Shown here one piece after another: positions 38,601-45,938 of a stretch of DNA of 64,000 nt. Under the pieces are notes generated by a model. The model was given only the letters and a program-made list of their open reading frames with translations, searched no databases and had not been told where the DNA came from. The translations under genes were made by a program, and so were the position numbers. The DNA comes from Balneola sp. EhC07 (GTDB lineage Bacteria > Bacteroidota > Rhodothermia > Balneolales > Balneolaceae), in NCBI RefSeq assembly GCF_001650905.1, contig NZ_LXYG01000020.1:62001-126000 (forward strand), read 5' to 3'. The stretch's first letter is position 1. Every line of letters begins with the position of its first letter.

Positions 38601-41600
38601 AGATCCCGAGACTTTAACATTGGTTATATCTGAGTCCGCTATTTGTCCTGCTAAAATACCTGTATAATCTCGTCCGGTAACATCCACACTATCAACTTTC
38701 ATATTTTTTAAAGTCGCATTAGAATTTATTCTGGCAAACAACCCAACTAAATTAGTGCCGGGGCGATTGATGAACAGGTTTAATATTTGAAATCCATTCC
38801 CATTATAACTTCCTTCGAAATAGTTTTCGATGGGCAGCCACCCTTCACCAGAATTAAATGGAGAGACATCTAAATCTATATCTGCAGTTTGTGTAAAATA
38901 TTTATCTCTTACATGACGCACACTGTCGAGTTGTGTAGCTGTGGCAATTTGAAAAGGTTTTGTTTCTGTTCCACACCCTCCATTAAAAAATTTAACGAAA
39001 CTACTTTGCCCTGAAGTGGGATGGTTAATTTGCTCATTTGTTCTCAAATAAGGGAAAGAGCTGTTTGCATCAATATTCCAAACTGTAGAAAAATCCCACT
39101 CAGAAAAAGATGCTTGTTGCATAAGCTGAGTAACTGAAAGTTCAGAACCACCTGCTGAACTTTCCTGACATATAAACTCATTGTTCCAATAACTGTTTGC
39201 AACTGTTCCTGCATTTTTCTCGCCAATTAAACCCCCGCTTCCGGATAGAACAAAAGCCTCGCCTGCCGCATAGCTATGCTCGATCGTTCCGCTTAGTTGG
39301 CGACCAACCAAGCCTCCTGCACCAAAATTAGAGCTGTATGCAGAAGCAGTAGAATAAGAATTAATAACTAGTGCAGTTGAGCCATCCCAGGTCTCTAACC
39401 CACCAACTAAACCACCTGTATGATTAACACCTTTCACAGAACCCGTTGAGTAACTATTTCTTACTTCAGAATAGTTTATACCAACCAGAGCTCCTACATA
39501 TTCTTCACCCGTTACATTTACATCTTCTACACCAATATTTTTTATCACAGCGTTTTTAGTTGCTCCGAAAACTCCATTATAATCAGTGGAAGGTCTATTT
39601 ATAAATAGATTTTGAACTTTGAACCCATCACCATCCAGTGAACCCGAAAATTCTTCAGCTGAACTATTGGTTCCAATAGGTTCCCAACCTTCTCCTGTGT
39701 TAAAAGGTGAAACATTCAGATCAATATTTGAGGTCAATTTGAAGTGAGCAGTAAGATGATATCTAACACTATCTAATTGTTGAGGCGTGCTAATAAGATA
39801 TGGATTCGCAATCGTACCCAACCCTCCTGCATAATTAATAATTTTAAACTGTTTGCCGGGAGGAGGATTTTGTTCTGTGCTAACCAGATATGGATAACTG
39901 GTAGAATCTCCGGTTACTATATTCCATACCGAACTGAAATCCCAACCGGCATCGGTGTATGTACTTTTTGTTTTAAGCTGTTGAAGCGTTTTGCTTACAC
40001 CGCCGCCCAAACTGCTTGTTTGCCCAGTAGCTGTAGTGTCCCAGAATACATCATTGGCAACAGTTCCTGATTGATACATTCCAACAAGTCCACCAACATT
40101 TGAAGGAGCTGAAACCGATCCGACTGCGTATGATTTGGCAATATCTCCTGATAGAAATCTACCAATAAGCCCACCGGCACTTGTAGATGTGGCCGTAACT
40201 GATGCAAGAGAATATGAATTACTAATTTCGCCTGCACTGGTGTAAGTTTCTAATAAGCCTGTAAGCCCACCGGCATGATTTTCAGCTGTTACTGAACCTG
40301 TACTATAGCTTTCAGAAAGATGTGTGTAATTTATTCCGGTTATGGCACCTACATAATCTTTCCCTGTAACATTTACATTTTCAAATCCTACTTTTTTGAT
40401 GTACCCGTATCTGGTGGTTCCAAATAATCCCACAAAATTTTCTGTAGGTCGGTTTATGTACAGATTTTTTATTTTTTTCCCATTTCCATCAAAACGCCCG
40501 TGAAATTCTTGTCCTGATGAGTTTGTGCCAATCGGCTTCCATCCTTTCCCTGAATTGAATGGATAAATATTTAAGTCAATATCATGAACCAGCTTGTATT
40601 CATATGTGTTGCTGTCATATATATTCCTAAGGTGGAATGTGTTTTTAATTAAATAGGGATCTCCGGAAGTTCCTGAACCACCACCATATTTCTTTGTTAT
40701 TTGATGCATTGGATATCCAAAGTTATATACATCTGTAACTTCCCAATTAGAGCTAAAATCCCATCCTGCTCCGGAAAAGGTAGATTGTGTTTGCATTTCC
40801 GCTGTCGTTTTCCCCGTTCCTTGTCCTGCACTTGTAGCCAACCCGCTACTCTCTGTATCCCAAAAGCTATTAGTAACGGTTCCGGAGTTTTGCTCCCCCA
40901 CTAAGCCACCTGCTCCACCATTGGGTGCACTTGCAACTCCGGTCGAAAAACTATTTAAAATTGTACCTCCTTGTAATCGTGCAACTAACCCGGAAGCACC
41001 ATAATTAGAAGAATTAGTTTTAGCATGGGAGTATGAATATTTCAGATTAGCGCCAATTCCACCCAACATAGTTCCAAGCAAACCACCGGTATGATTTCTA
41101 CCATTAAGCTCTCCTGTTGAGAAAATATACTCAACTGTACCGTTCAGATGCCCTGCAAGAGCACCAACATATTCATCCCCTGTAATATCTACATCAACCA
41201 AACCAAGGTTTTTTACACTAATTACATTACTGCCTCCACTGATATGACCAAATAAACCAACATAGTCAGTTCCCGCCCTGTTAATATAAAGCCCATAAAT
41301 AACGTGTCCATTTCCATCAAAACTAGCTCTGTACCAATTTGGTGAATCAGCGGTACCTATTGGTTCCCAACCCTGTCCATTATTCCAATTTTTAGTATCT
41401 CGGGCATCAATATCATTCATCAGTATAAAATGAACTCCCCAGGAATCATTATTTCTTACCTCGTTTAGTTCTGTAAGATTTGTTATCTGATAAGGATCTC
41501 CCGAAGAGCCATCACCACCGGCGAACTGGGCTGAAACTTCTTTCTGCATTAAGATCAGAATGAAGACCAGCATGATGTACCTGACAGCCTTACTTAACTT

Positions 41601-41651
41601 TTGTAGTAATTTCTCTTTTCCTTTTAACCGTAAAACGTATTCTTTTTTCAT
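35643..41651 (-). CDS. Giant 2: T9SS-secreted GLUG-repeat surface protein (2002 aa)
   Basis: Signal peptide with a long charged n-region, cleavage near residue 42 (EVSAQ). Five GLUG-rich blocks start near residues 45, 330, 610, 890 and 1250, with a regular period of about 280; block 4 is longer. Each block begins with a GG.G...NPY.I...L..VR leader, then a GW.PIG...FDGNG..I module and several GLUG motifs (GGLVG, NSYSTGSV), and ends in an SYWDT segment. Next come a C-terminal beta domain near 1560-1760 (GWRMLSSP, GWNLVGNPYG) and a linker. A T9SS type A domain follows from about 1915, with NPFNPTT and final KKLTLIK. It is probably exported by Sec and T9SS and attached to the cell surface as an adhesin. 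It is divergent from an AraC-type hybrid kinase, with a shared direct-repeat element upstream. Confidence 0.92.
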   Translation of the reverse strand: MKKEYVLRLKGKEKLLQKLSKAVRYIMLVFILILMQKEVSAQFAGGDGSSGDPYQITNLTELNEVRNNDSWGVHFILMNDIDARDTKNWNNGQGWEPIGTADSPNWYRASFDGNGHVIYGLYINRAGTDYVGLFGHISGGSNVISVKNLGLVDVDITGDEYVGALAGHLNGTVEYIFSTGELNGRNHTGGLLGTMLGGIGANLKYSYSHAKTNSSNYGASGLVARLQGGTILNSFSTGVASAPNGGAGGLVGEQNSGTVTNSFWDTESSGLATSAGQGTGKTTAEMQTQSTFSGAGWDFSSNWEVTDVYNFGYPMHQITKKYGGGSGTSGDPYLIKNTFHLRNIYDSNTYEYKLVHDIDLNIYPFNSGKGWKPIGTNSSGQEFHGRFDGNGKKIKNLYINRPTENFVGLFGTTRYGYIKKVGFENVNVTGKDYVGAITGINYTHLSESYSTGSVTAENHAGGLTGLLETYTSAGEISNSYSLASVTATSTSAGGLIGRFLSGDIAKSYAVGSVSAPSNVGGLVGMYQSGTVANDVFWDTTATGQTSSLGGGVSKTLQQLKTKSTYTDAGWDFSSVWNIVTGDSTSYPYLVSTEQNPPPGKQFKIINYAGGLGTIANPYLISTPQQLDSVRYHLTAHFKLTSNIDLNVSPFNTGEGWEPIGTNSSAEEFSGSLDGDGFKVQNLFINRPSTDYNGVFGATKNAVIKNIGVEDVNVTGEEYVGALVGINYSEVRNSYSTGSVKGVNHTGGLVGGLETWDGSTALVINSYSTASAYSSNFGAGGLVGRQLSGTIEHSYAAGEAFVLSGSGGLIGEKNAGTVANSYWNNEFICQESSAGGSELSVTQLMQQASFSEWDFSTVWNIDANSSFPYLRTNEQINHPTSGQSSFVKFFNGGCGTETKPFQIATATQLDSVRHVRDKYFTQTADIDLDVSPFNSGEGWLPIENYFEGSYNGNGFQILNLFINRPGTNLVGLFARINSNATLKNMKVDSVDVTGRDYTGILAGQIADSDITNVKVSGSVVGNYDTGGLSGYSFRADIDSSFSNVNITLTGFRGGGLIGRANYGNVTNSHSTGSISGRSEVGGLIGTGFSTNISQSYSESEVLVNNGVYAGGFIGYGNRTTISNSYATGSVTTNNNYVAGFAGRTYSGSITNSFSSGKVTGVSSSALGFISYRQGTPVNNSYWNTETSTRSSSNGGSGLTTKQMKDQSSFNGWDFSGVWGIQEYYAYPYLKNNEQTPHPGYEELKELLGGGFGIESNPYKVATAVHLDSVRYFMDAHFIQVADIDMNVAPFNQNSGWNPIGTNGSGNEFSGTYDGNGFKISSLFIDRSSSNFIGLFGATHDAILKNIALENADITGDEYTGALVGINYSEIRNSYSTGTVTGYNHTGGLVGANENYNGSNGLVTNSYSTASATSSNYGASALVARLISGTIENSYGTGSVSAPSGNGGLIGEKNSGAVTNSYWDTETTGQSSSADGTGLTTAQMKQRNSFSGFDFTDTWYIEEGSGYPKLQETKYNELIITGAEGWRMLSSPVSGASFGTLLDSLWTQGFTGADVSHGNSNVYTWSESARSFQPITNANEVPASGTGFLTFVYSDDDNDGNPEGFPKKLINSASKFNGQASPSVSFTDSGVMANDGWNLVGNPYGTSINWGAQSGWNKKNIDATYYVWSDSANNGNGSYLSWNGITGTLENGMIAPWQGFWIKAHSTSPEFSINDSTKNSGGNLMKVSEASTIKLKAKSDDMSSQGVVLFYKDAVPEKDQYDAYKLQPLSSEYLSLFSSFPLEVDEENTQLDINALPDHLSGMWELPVDVDLSISDTSKTQTEITLSWELNKLPESWSLILFDQQEDEQYDLNDVAEITFVVNHEKRSKSIDVRNLIPIQRGGPKVMKSKSDNESRFILQISAGEAVSYEEEAQLPVIVELSQNYPNPFNPTTTIGYGVPENGEVTLEVFDIIGRKVATLMRGEHKTAGRYTINFDASNLASGMYIYRLQAGSSVITKKLTLIK

Positions 41652-41697
41652 TTCAGCTTTATGAATTATTAAGAGTCTATTGACTCATTTTCCTCCA

Positions 41698-41705
41698 CAA
41701 AGCTA
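41698..41705 (-). promoter_or_regulatory. Possible -7 element of the giant 2 promoter
   Basis: TAGCTTTG on the minus strand fits the Bacteroidota TAnnTTTG consensus. A TTTG lies 16 nt further upstream, inside the direct-repeat element, slightly closer than usual. It is 46 bp before the start codon. Confidence 0.4.
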
Positions 41706-41720
41706 TATGCATCACCTAAA

Positions 41721-41754
41721 ACAAACGTGTCAAAAACCTGAACAATCGTGTCAA
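41721..41754. promoter_or_regulatory. Direct-repeat operator candidate, copy upstream of giant 2
   Basis: Two direct copies of CGTGTCAA with 21-bp spacing, in a 34-bp segment that matches 53704-53737 at 30 positions. It lies 70 bp upstream of giant 2 and 155 bp upstream of the divergent hybrid kinase. A 21-bp direct repeat is the geometry of AraC-family half-sites. Confidence 0.65.
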
Positions 41755-41908
41755 GTTTGTACTTTTAATACACCATAAAGGCTATTTTTATTTTTATACG
41801 GTTATATTATAGCTATCATGATTTAAGTTATTTTAGAATTTCAATGGACTTTTTCTCACAAAGCCTTATACTCTTTCCTAATTAAAAGGACAGATTTTTC
41901 ATCAAAGT

Positions 41909-44596
41909 ATGGGCGGCTTTTTATTGACTCCGGAATCCATTCCGATGCTTGCAAAATTACTGCTGGCAATTATTGTAACCGGATACATTCTTATTTTTTT
42001 TAAGAAGACCAACTCAGTAAAATGGTTTTCAAGATATTTAATCGGTTATACCCTTCTTGATATTTTAGTCTTTCTTGGAGAAGTTGCCGTATCGGATTGG
42101 GCTCTCCTGAGTCTACCATTACAATATATTGCCAGTATTGTCTTCACTTACTGTTATCTGCAATTTGCCTACCACTTCAAAGAGAATAATTTCGAAAAGG
42201 AACATCGCAGAGTTACTTTATTTGTAAACTATTTAACGGTTCCCGCAATTCTGTATACTATTTATATGATGTATGATATAGGGTTCGGCGACTACACCAT
42301 GGTACAGGTCTTGCTCCCTTACCCATTGTTTTTGATATGCTGGTCCGGAGCTATTTTCTACAGAAAGTATCGGGTGTCACAAAATGAACACAGTGAAAAT
42401 GAGCTGAATGCCTCGGCTTATAAAGCTTTCTTTATTATTACAATACTGGCCATTTTTATTTCAATTTTCCCTGCTATGAGAGCATTGGAGGTAATTGGAC
42501 ACGCTTTGTTTACCGTGACTTTTTTCATTCTGAATCTGACTGTTTTCTGCATGCTTACTGCTGCAGCGGTTAACTATTTAACAAGTCGTACTACAATGCT
42601 GATAAAGCTTGTGGGAATCTCTTTAGTATTATTTATCACCATAATTGGCTTACAAGGTTTTCTGATCATACCTGATTACGAATTCCAGACAGGGCAGGAT
42701 ATTTCTATTGAGAATCGACGAGAAGTTCATTCTCAGGTTCTGCCTTATGTCTGGTTTCTTTTGGGTTCATCCGGCGTTATTCTTTCTCTGTTTCCGATTT
42801 TCTTTAGCAGAACTGTATTACTTCCTTTAAGAAGGTTATTAAAAGGTGTTGATGAAGTGAATAAAGGAAATCTTAGTTATAGAATTGGAAATCAAGGGTA
42901 TGATGAATTGGGAGTAATGAGTGAACACTTCGATACTATGACCTCAAACTTGCAAATAGCCAATGTAGAACTTAAAGAATACACAGAAGGGCTTGAAGAA
43001 AAAGTACGAGAAAGGACTGAAAAACTGCATCAGCAAACTGAAGAACTGGAACGTCTTCACAAAATGCGCTCAAAACTATTTCAGGATATTTCTCATGAAT
43101 TAAGAACGCCTATTACACTAATTTCAGGGCCTATCCGCCAGCTGTTGAATTCCAAAAAAGAACTTGATGAGCATACTCATAAACAGCTACAACTTTCTTT
43201 TCGAAATTCAGAACGTTTAAAAAAACTGGTAGAACAAATTATAGAGTTGAACAGATTGGAATCTGAGCAACTGACTTTCCATTCTACAAAAATAAATATC
43301 TCCGGGCACCTGCAAATCCTTTGCGCTTCTTATGAAAGTTATATTGCAGAACAAGGCTTAAAACTCAATACCTCTATTCCGAAAGAAGCAGTTTATGCAG
43401 AGTTGGATGAAGATAAATTTGAAAAGATCATCAATAATCTTATTTCCAATGCTGTCAAGTTTACCTCAAAAGGTGGGATCATCAAAGTGAGTTTAGTTTC
43501 GGAATCAGAATTTTTCTCAATCCGTGTTCAGGACAACGGAATCGGAATTCCGGAAAGTGAAATACCACATATCTTCGACCGCTTCACAAGTGCATCTAAA
43601 ACTAATGTTGATTATAAAGAAGGTCTTGGGGTTGGTCTTGCCATTACTAAAGAATACACTGAACTACAAAACGGATCTATCAATGTCCAAAGTTCACCAG
43701 GAAATGGAAGTACGTTCATAGTTCGGTTTCCTACAGCTGATGCTCCCATCACAGAAAAAAACGCCGAAACTTTTGAAACGATCCCTAAAGGCATAACATC
43801 AGACACTGAAAATGAAAAACCAATAACTCCTGAGCAACCGAAAACAAGCTCCGGCACCATATTATTAGTTGAAGACAATCCGGATATGGCTGATTATATC
43901 GTTTCTGTACTGGAAGAAAATCACTATAAGGTTCAGTATGCAGCTAACGGGAAAAAAGGCCTTCAAAAACTTACGAATGTCAAACCTGATCTGATCATCA
44001 GCGACATTATGATGCCGGAGATGGACGGCATGACCTTTTTGAAAAAAGTCAGAGAAATGACTGACTTTACAGATACACCCACTATTTTCCTTTCTGCACT
44101 GTCCGGGATTGATAAACAATTGGAAGGATTACGTCTTGGGGTAAATGATTATCTGGTGAAGCCTTTTAATCCTGAAGAGCTTATTTGCCGGATTCAAAAT
44201 TTAATTGAGTTCAGAAAAGTTCGGGATAAATTTACAGTATCCGTTTCGCAAGATATAAACCCAGATCTGGATGACGAACTTATACAAAAACTTACTAAGC
44301 TAGTGGAATCCAAGTTAAGTAATACTCAGTTTAACATGGAAGAACTATCAGCTGAAGTTGCTATGAGCAGAAGTTCTATGTACAGAGAAATAAAAAAAAT
44401 CACAGGTCTTTCTGCCGGAGCATTCGTTAAAGAAATACGTTTACAGAAAGCACGTCAAAGATTGGAAAACAATTCTGTTAAAACATTGAACGAGATAGCC
44501 GGAGCTGTCGGGTTTTCTACTCCCAGTTATTTCACTAAACTTTATAAAAAGCGGTTTGGGAAACATCCTTCTGAATATTTAGACCAGACTAATTAA
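41909..44596 (+). CDS. Hybrid two-component regulator: multi-TM sensor, HAMP, HisKA, HATPase, REC, AraC HTH
   Basis: 895 residues. About seven transmembrane helices in residues 1-300 form the input, without a large periplasmic domain. Then HAMP near 305-355 and a coiled coil; HisKA with phospho-accepting His in SHELRTPI near 395; HATPase near 500-610 (NNLISNAVKF, DNGIGIP, GLGVGLAI); REC near 650-765 (LLVEDN, Asp in ISDIMMPEM, YLVKPF); AraC-type HTH near 800-893 (SRSSMYREIKKITG, VGFSTPSYFTKLYKK). One polypeptide thus senses a membrane or envelope signal and binds DNA. It is divergent from giant 2 with a shared 257-bp region containing the direct-repeat element, so it probably controls giant 2 and possibly itself. 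The amidase-like gene follows after 46 bp. Confidence 0.93.
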   Translation: MGGFLLTPESIPMLAKLLLAIIVTGYILIFFKKTNSVKWFSRYLIGYTLLDILVFLGEVAVSDWALLSLPLQYIASIVFTYCYLQFAYHFKENNFEKEHRRVTLFVNYLTVPAILYTIYMMYDIGFGDYTMVQVLLPYPLFLICWSGAIFYRKYRVSQNEHSENELNASAYKAFFIITILAIFISIFPAMRALEVIGHALFTVTFFILNLTVFCMLTAAAVNYLTSRTTMLIKLVGISLVLFITIIGLQGFLIIPDYEFQTGQDISIENRREVHSQVLPYVWFLLGSSGVILSLFPIFFSRTVLLPLRRLLKGVDEVNKGNLSYRIGNQGYDELGVMSEHFDTMTSNLQIANVELKEYTEGLEEKVRERTEKLHQQTEELERLHKMRSKLFQDISHELRTPITLISGPIRQLLNSKKELDEHTHKQLQLSFRNSERLKKLVEQIIELNRLESEQLTFHSTKINISGHLQILCASYESYIAEQGLKLNTSIPKEAVYAELDEDKFEKIINNLISNAVKFTSKGGIIKVSLVSESEFFSIRVQDNGIGIPESEIPHIFDRFTSASKTNVDYKEGLGVGLAITKEYTELQNGSINVQSSPGNGSTFIVRFPTADAPITEKNAETFETIPKGITSDTENEKPITPEQPKTSSGTILLVEDNPDMADYIVSVLEENHYKVQYAANGKKGLQKLTNVKPDLIISDIMMPEMDGMTFLKKVREMTDFTDTPTIFLSALSGIDKQLEGLRLGVNDYLVKPFNPEELICRIQNLIEFRKVRDKFTVSVSQDINPDLDDELIQKLTKLVESKLSNTQFNMEELSAEVAMSRSSMYREIKKITGLSAGAFVKEIRLQKARQRLENNSVKTLNEIAGAVGFSTPSYFTKLYKKRFGKHPSEYLDQTN

Positions 44597-44642
44597 AATA
44601 CCTTGTTAATCAACTTCTTTTAATCAGAAAAATATAAATAAC

Positions 44643-45587
44643 ATGAAAATCACACCTGATGAGCTCAAACCCGGAGACCTTTTGCTTTGTGAATTCAGCC
44701 ATCCCGGTTTTGACGGATACGCAGAAGCATTCATTTCTATTCTGAAATTCCGCAATGCTAAGTCAGAAGAAGAACAAAAGAAATTCATGACTGCCGCTTT
44801 CACTATTCTTCGGGGATTGATCATAACCTTTGATCAGGATATTTATACCCATGCTGCCTTCTGGGATGGGAAAGGAGTAGTGGAAGCTGGTGGAAATGGT
44901 GTTGGCAGAAATGCTATTGATCATTACAAAGGAACTGAAACGGATGTATATCGTTTTGTAGAAAATGGTAAACAAGTTCTTGGAACTCAGGAATACCCCG
45001 TTGAACCTTTACTTGCACTTGCCGATGAAATTGTGAATGAAAACCTTAATTATTCCTACAACACGGCTATTCTGATGATCTTTCTATGCATCACTCGTTG
45101 GGAAAGAGAAACTTGGATCAATGCTGTAATGAACTTTTTAAAGTCTCATCTCAAAGCTCTTGATCCGGACCTCATCGATTTTTTATTCAAAGCAAATCAT
45201 GACAAATTTATAGAACTATTTGAATGGATGGCCGATGAGATGATCCGTAGGATTGTTGCTTTCAGAAATGATAATGGATTGGTTTGCTCAGAAACCGTAA
45301 CAGCTATTTTTAATCAGGCAAAGCCTGAAGGGAAATATAAACTTGAAAAGCCTCTGAACTTAGCTACTATTCCTCATAAAAAAGAAGAAAGCATTCAACT
45401 CTCGCCTGAAGATTCTAAAAATGAATGGACTGAATTTTTTAATCTGTTGGATCGATCCGAGTTCCCATTAAAATCATCCTCACCTGAAAGTTCGGATTGG
45501 AGGAAGCATGCAGATATCATTTATACTCCTCATGATATTGCAAGGTCTGTTAATACCATGAAAGTTGGGAAGTTAAATCTTAAATAA
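44643..45587 (+). CDS. YiiX/YebB-like permuted NlpC/P60 (C92 family) protein
   Basis: 314 residues, no signal peptide. The N-terminal LKPGDLLLCEF motif, the His in THAAFWDGKGVVEAGG near residues 73-86 and the Cys in GLVCSETV near 217-222 follow the circularly permuted papain-like order (His before Cys) of YiiX-type amidases. A mostly helical insert separates the two motifs, making it longer than the usual 200 or so residues. The family is thought to cleave amide or ester bonds of lipids or peptides; real substrates are mostly unknown. It follows the hybrid kinase by 46 bp on the same strand and is probably in one operon with it. A role in processing envelope peptides or lipoproteins is a guess. 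Confidence 0.75.
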   Translation: MKITPDELKPGDLLLCEFSHPGFDGYAEAFISILKFRNAKSEEEQKKFMTAAFTILRGLIITFDQDIYTHAAFWDGKGVVEAGGNGVGRNAIDHYKGTETDVYRFVENGKQVLGTQEYPVEPLLALADEIVNENLNYSYNTAILMIFLCITRWERETWINAVMNFLKSHLKALDPDLIDFLFKANHDKFIELFEWMADEMIRRIVAFRNDNGLVCSETVTAIFNQAKPEGKYKLEKPLNLATIPHKKEESIQLSPEDSKNEWTEFFNLLDRSEFPLKSSSPESSDWRKHADIIYTPHDIARSVNTMKVGKLNLK

Positions 45588-45656
45588 AAACTTCGCTTTG
45601 CTAAACTGATGAAGATTTCGAGCATTCGTAGCGAAATGAATTACAGATGTGTTACA

Positions 45657-45854
45657 TCATCCCAAATCATCTTCTTTGTTTTTGCCACGGAGCTTTTTGT
45701 AAGCATACGCCCCACCTGCCGCAGCCAGTAACCCAAGTCCGCCATCTATTGGTGCTTGGGCAGGATCACCGGGAAGGCCTGGTTGGGCAAGGACAAAAGA
45801 TGTGGTAATGAGTAAAACTATAATTAAAGCGAAGATTATAAGCGTTGTTTTCAT
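45657..45854 (-). CDS. Minimal secreted PID-CTERM-like protein
   Basis: 65 residues. Signal peptide 1-23 (cleavage after VLA), then a 42-residue mature peptide beginning QPGLPGDP. It contains Pro35-Ile36-Asp37, a Gly/Ala/Leu hydrophobic segment and the basic end KKLRGK. That is the tripartite layout of PEP-CTERM-like sorting tags, so the protein is little more than the tag itself. Residues 22-56 are identical to residues 96-130 of the 138-aa protein, yet 22 of these 35 codons differ synonymously. It follows giant gene 3 by 84 bp, separated by a 14-bp inverted repeat, and converges with the amidase-like gene. The function is unknown; a membrane-held or released peptide linked to giant 3 is plausible. 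Confidence 0.78.
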   Translation of the reverse strand: MKTTLIIFALIIVLLITTSFVLAQPGLPGDPAQAPIDGGLGLLAAAGGAYAYKKLRGKNKEDDLG

Positions 45855-45882
45855 GTTGTTGGGCTTTTAGCTCTTAGCTGCC

Positions 45883-45922
45883 AGCTATTAGCTTTTGGGA
45901 CTGACCTCAAAAGCTAATAGCT
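45883..45922. terminator. 14-bp perfect inverted repeat after giant gene 3
   Basis: AGCTATTAGCTTTT at 45883-45896 and its exact complement at 45909-45922 with a 12-nt loop, 16 bp after the stop of giant gene 3 and 28 bp before the PID-CTERM-like gene. On the minus strand the 5' arm starts with A's and the 3' arm ends in no T-run, so read-through or an mRNA stability role is possible. Confidence 0.55.
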
Positions 45923-45938
45923 AAACGCTAAAAACTGA

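Noticed and set aside
41652-41698. Three-codon upstream frame (ATG AGT CAA TAG) after GGAGG in the giant 2 leader, with a small GAGTC/GACTC hairpin
   Set aside because: Too short to support as a leader peptide, and the Shine-Dalgarno spacing of 3 nt is poor; it could still be a translational control element.
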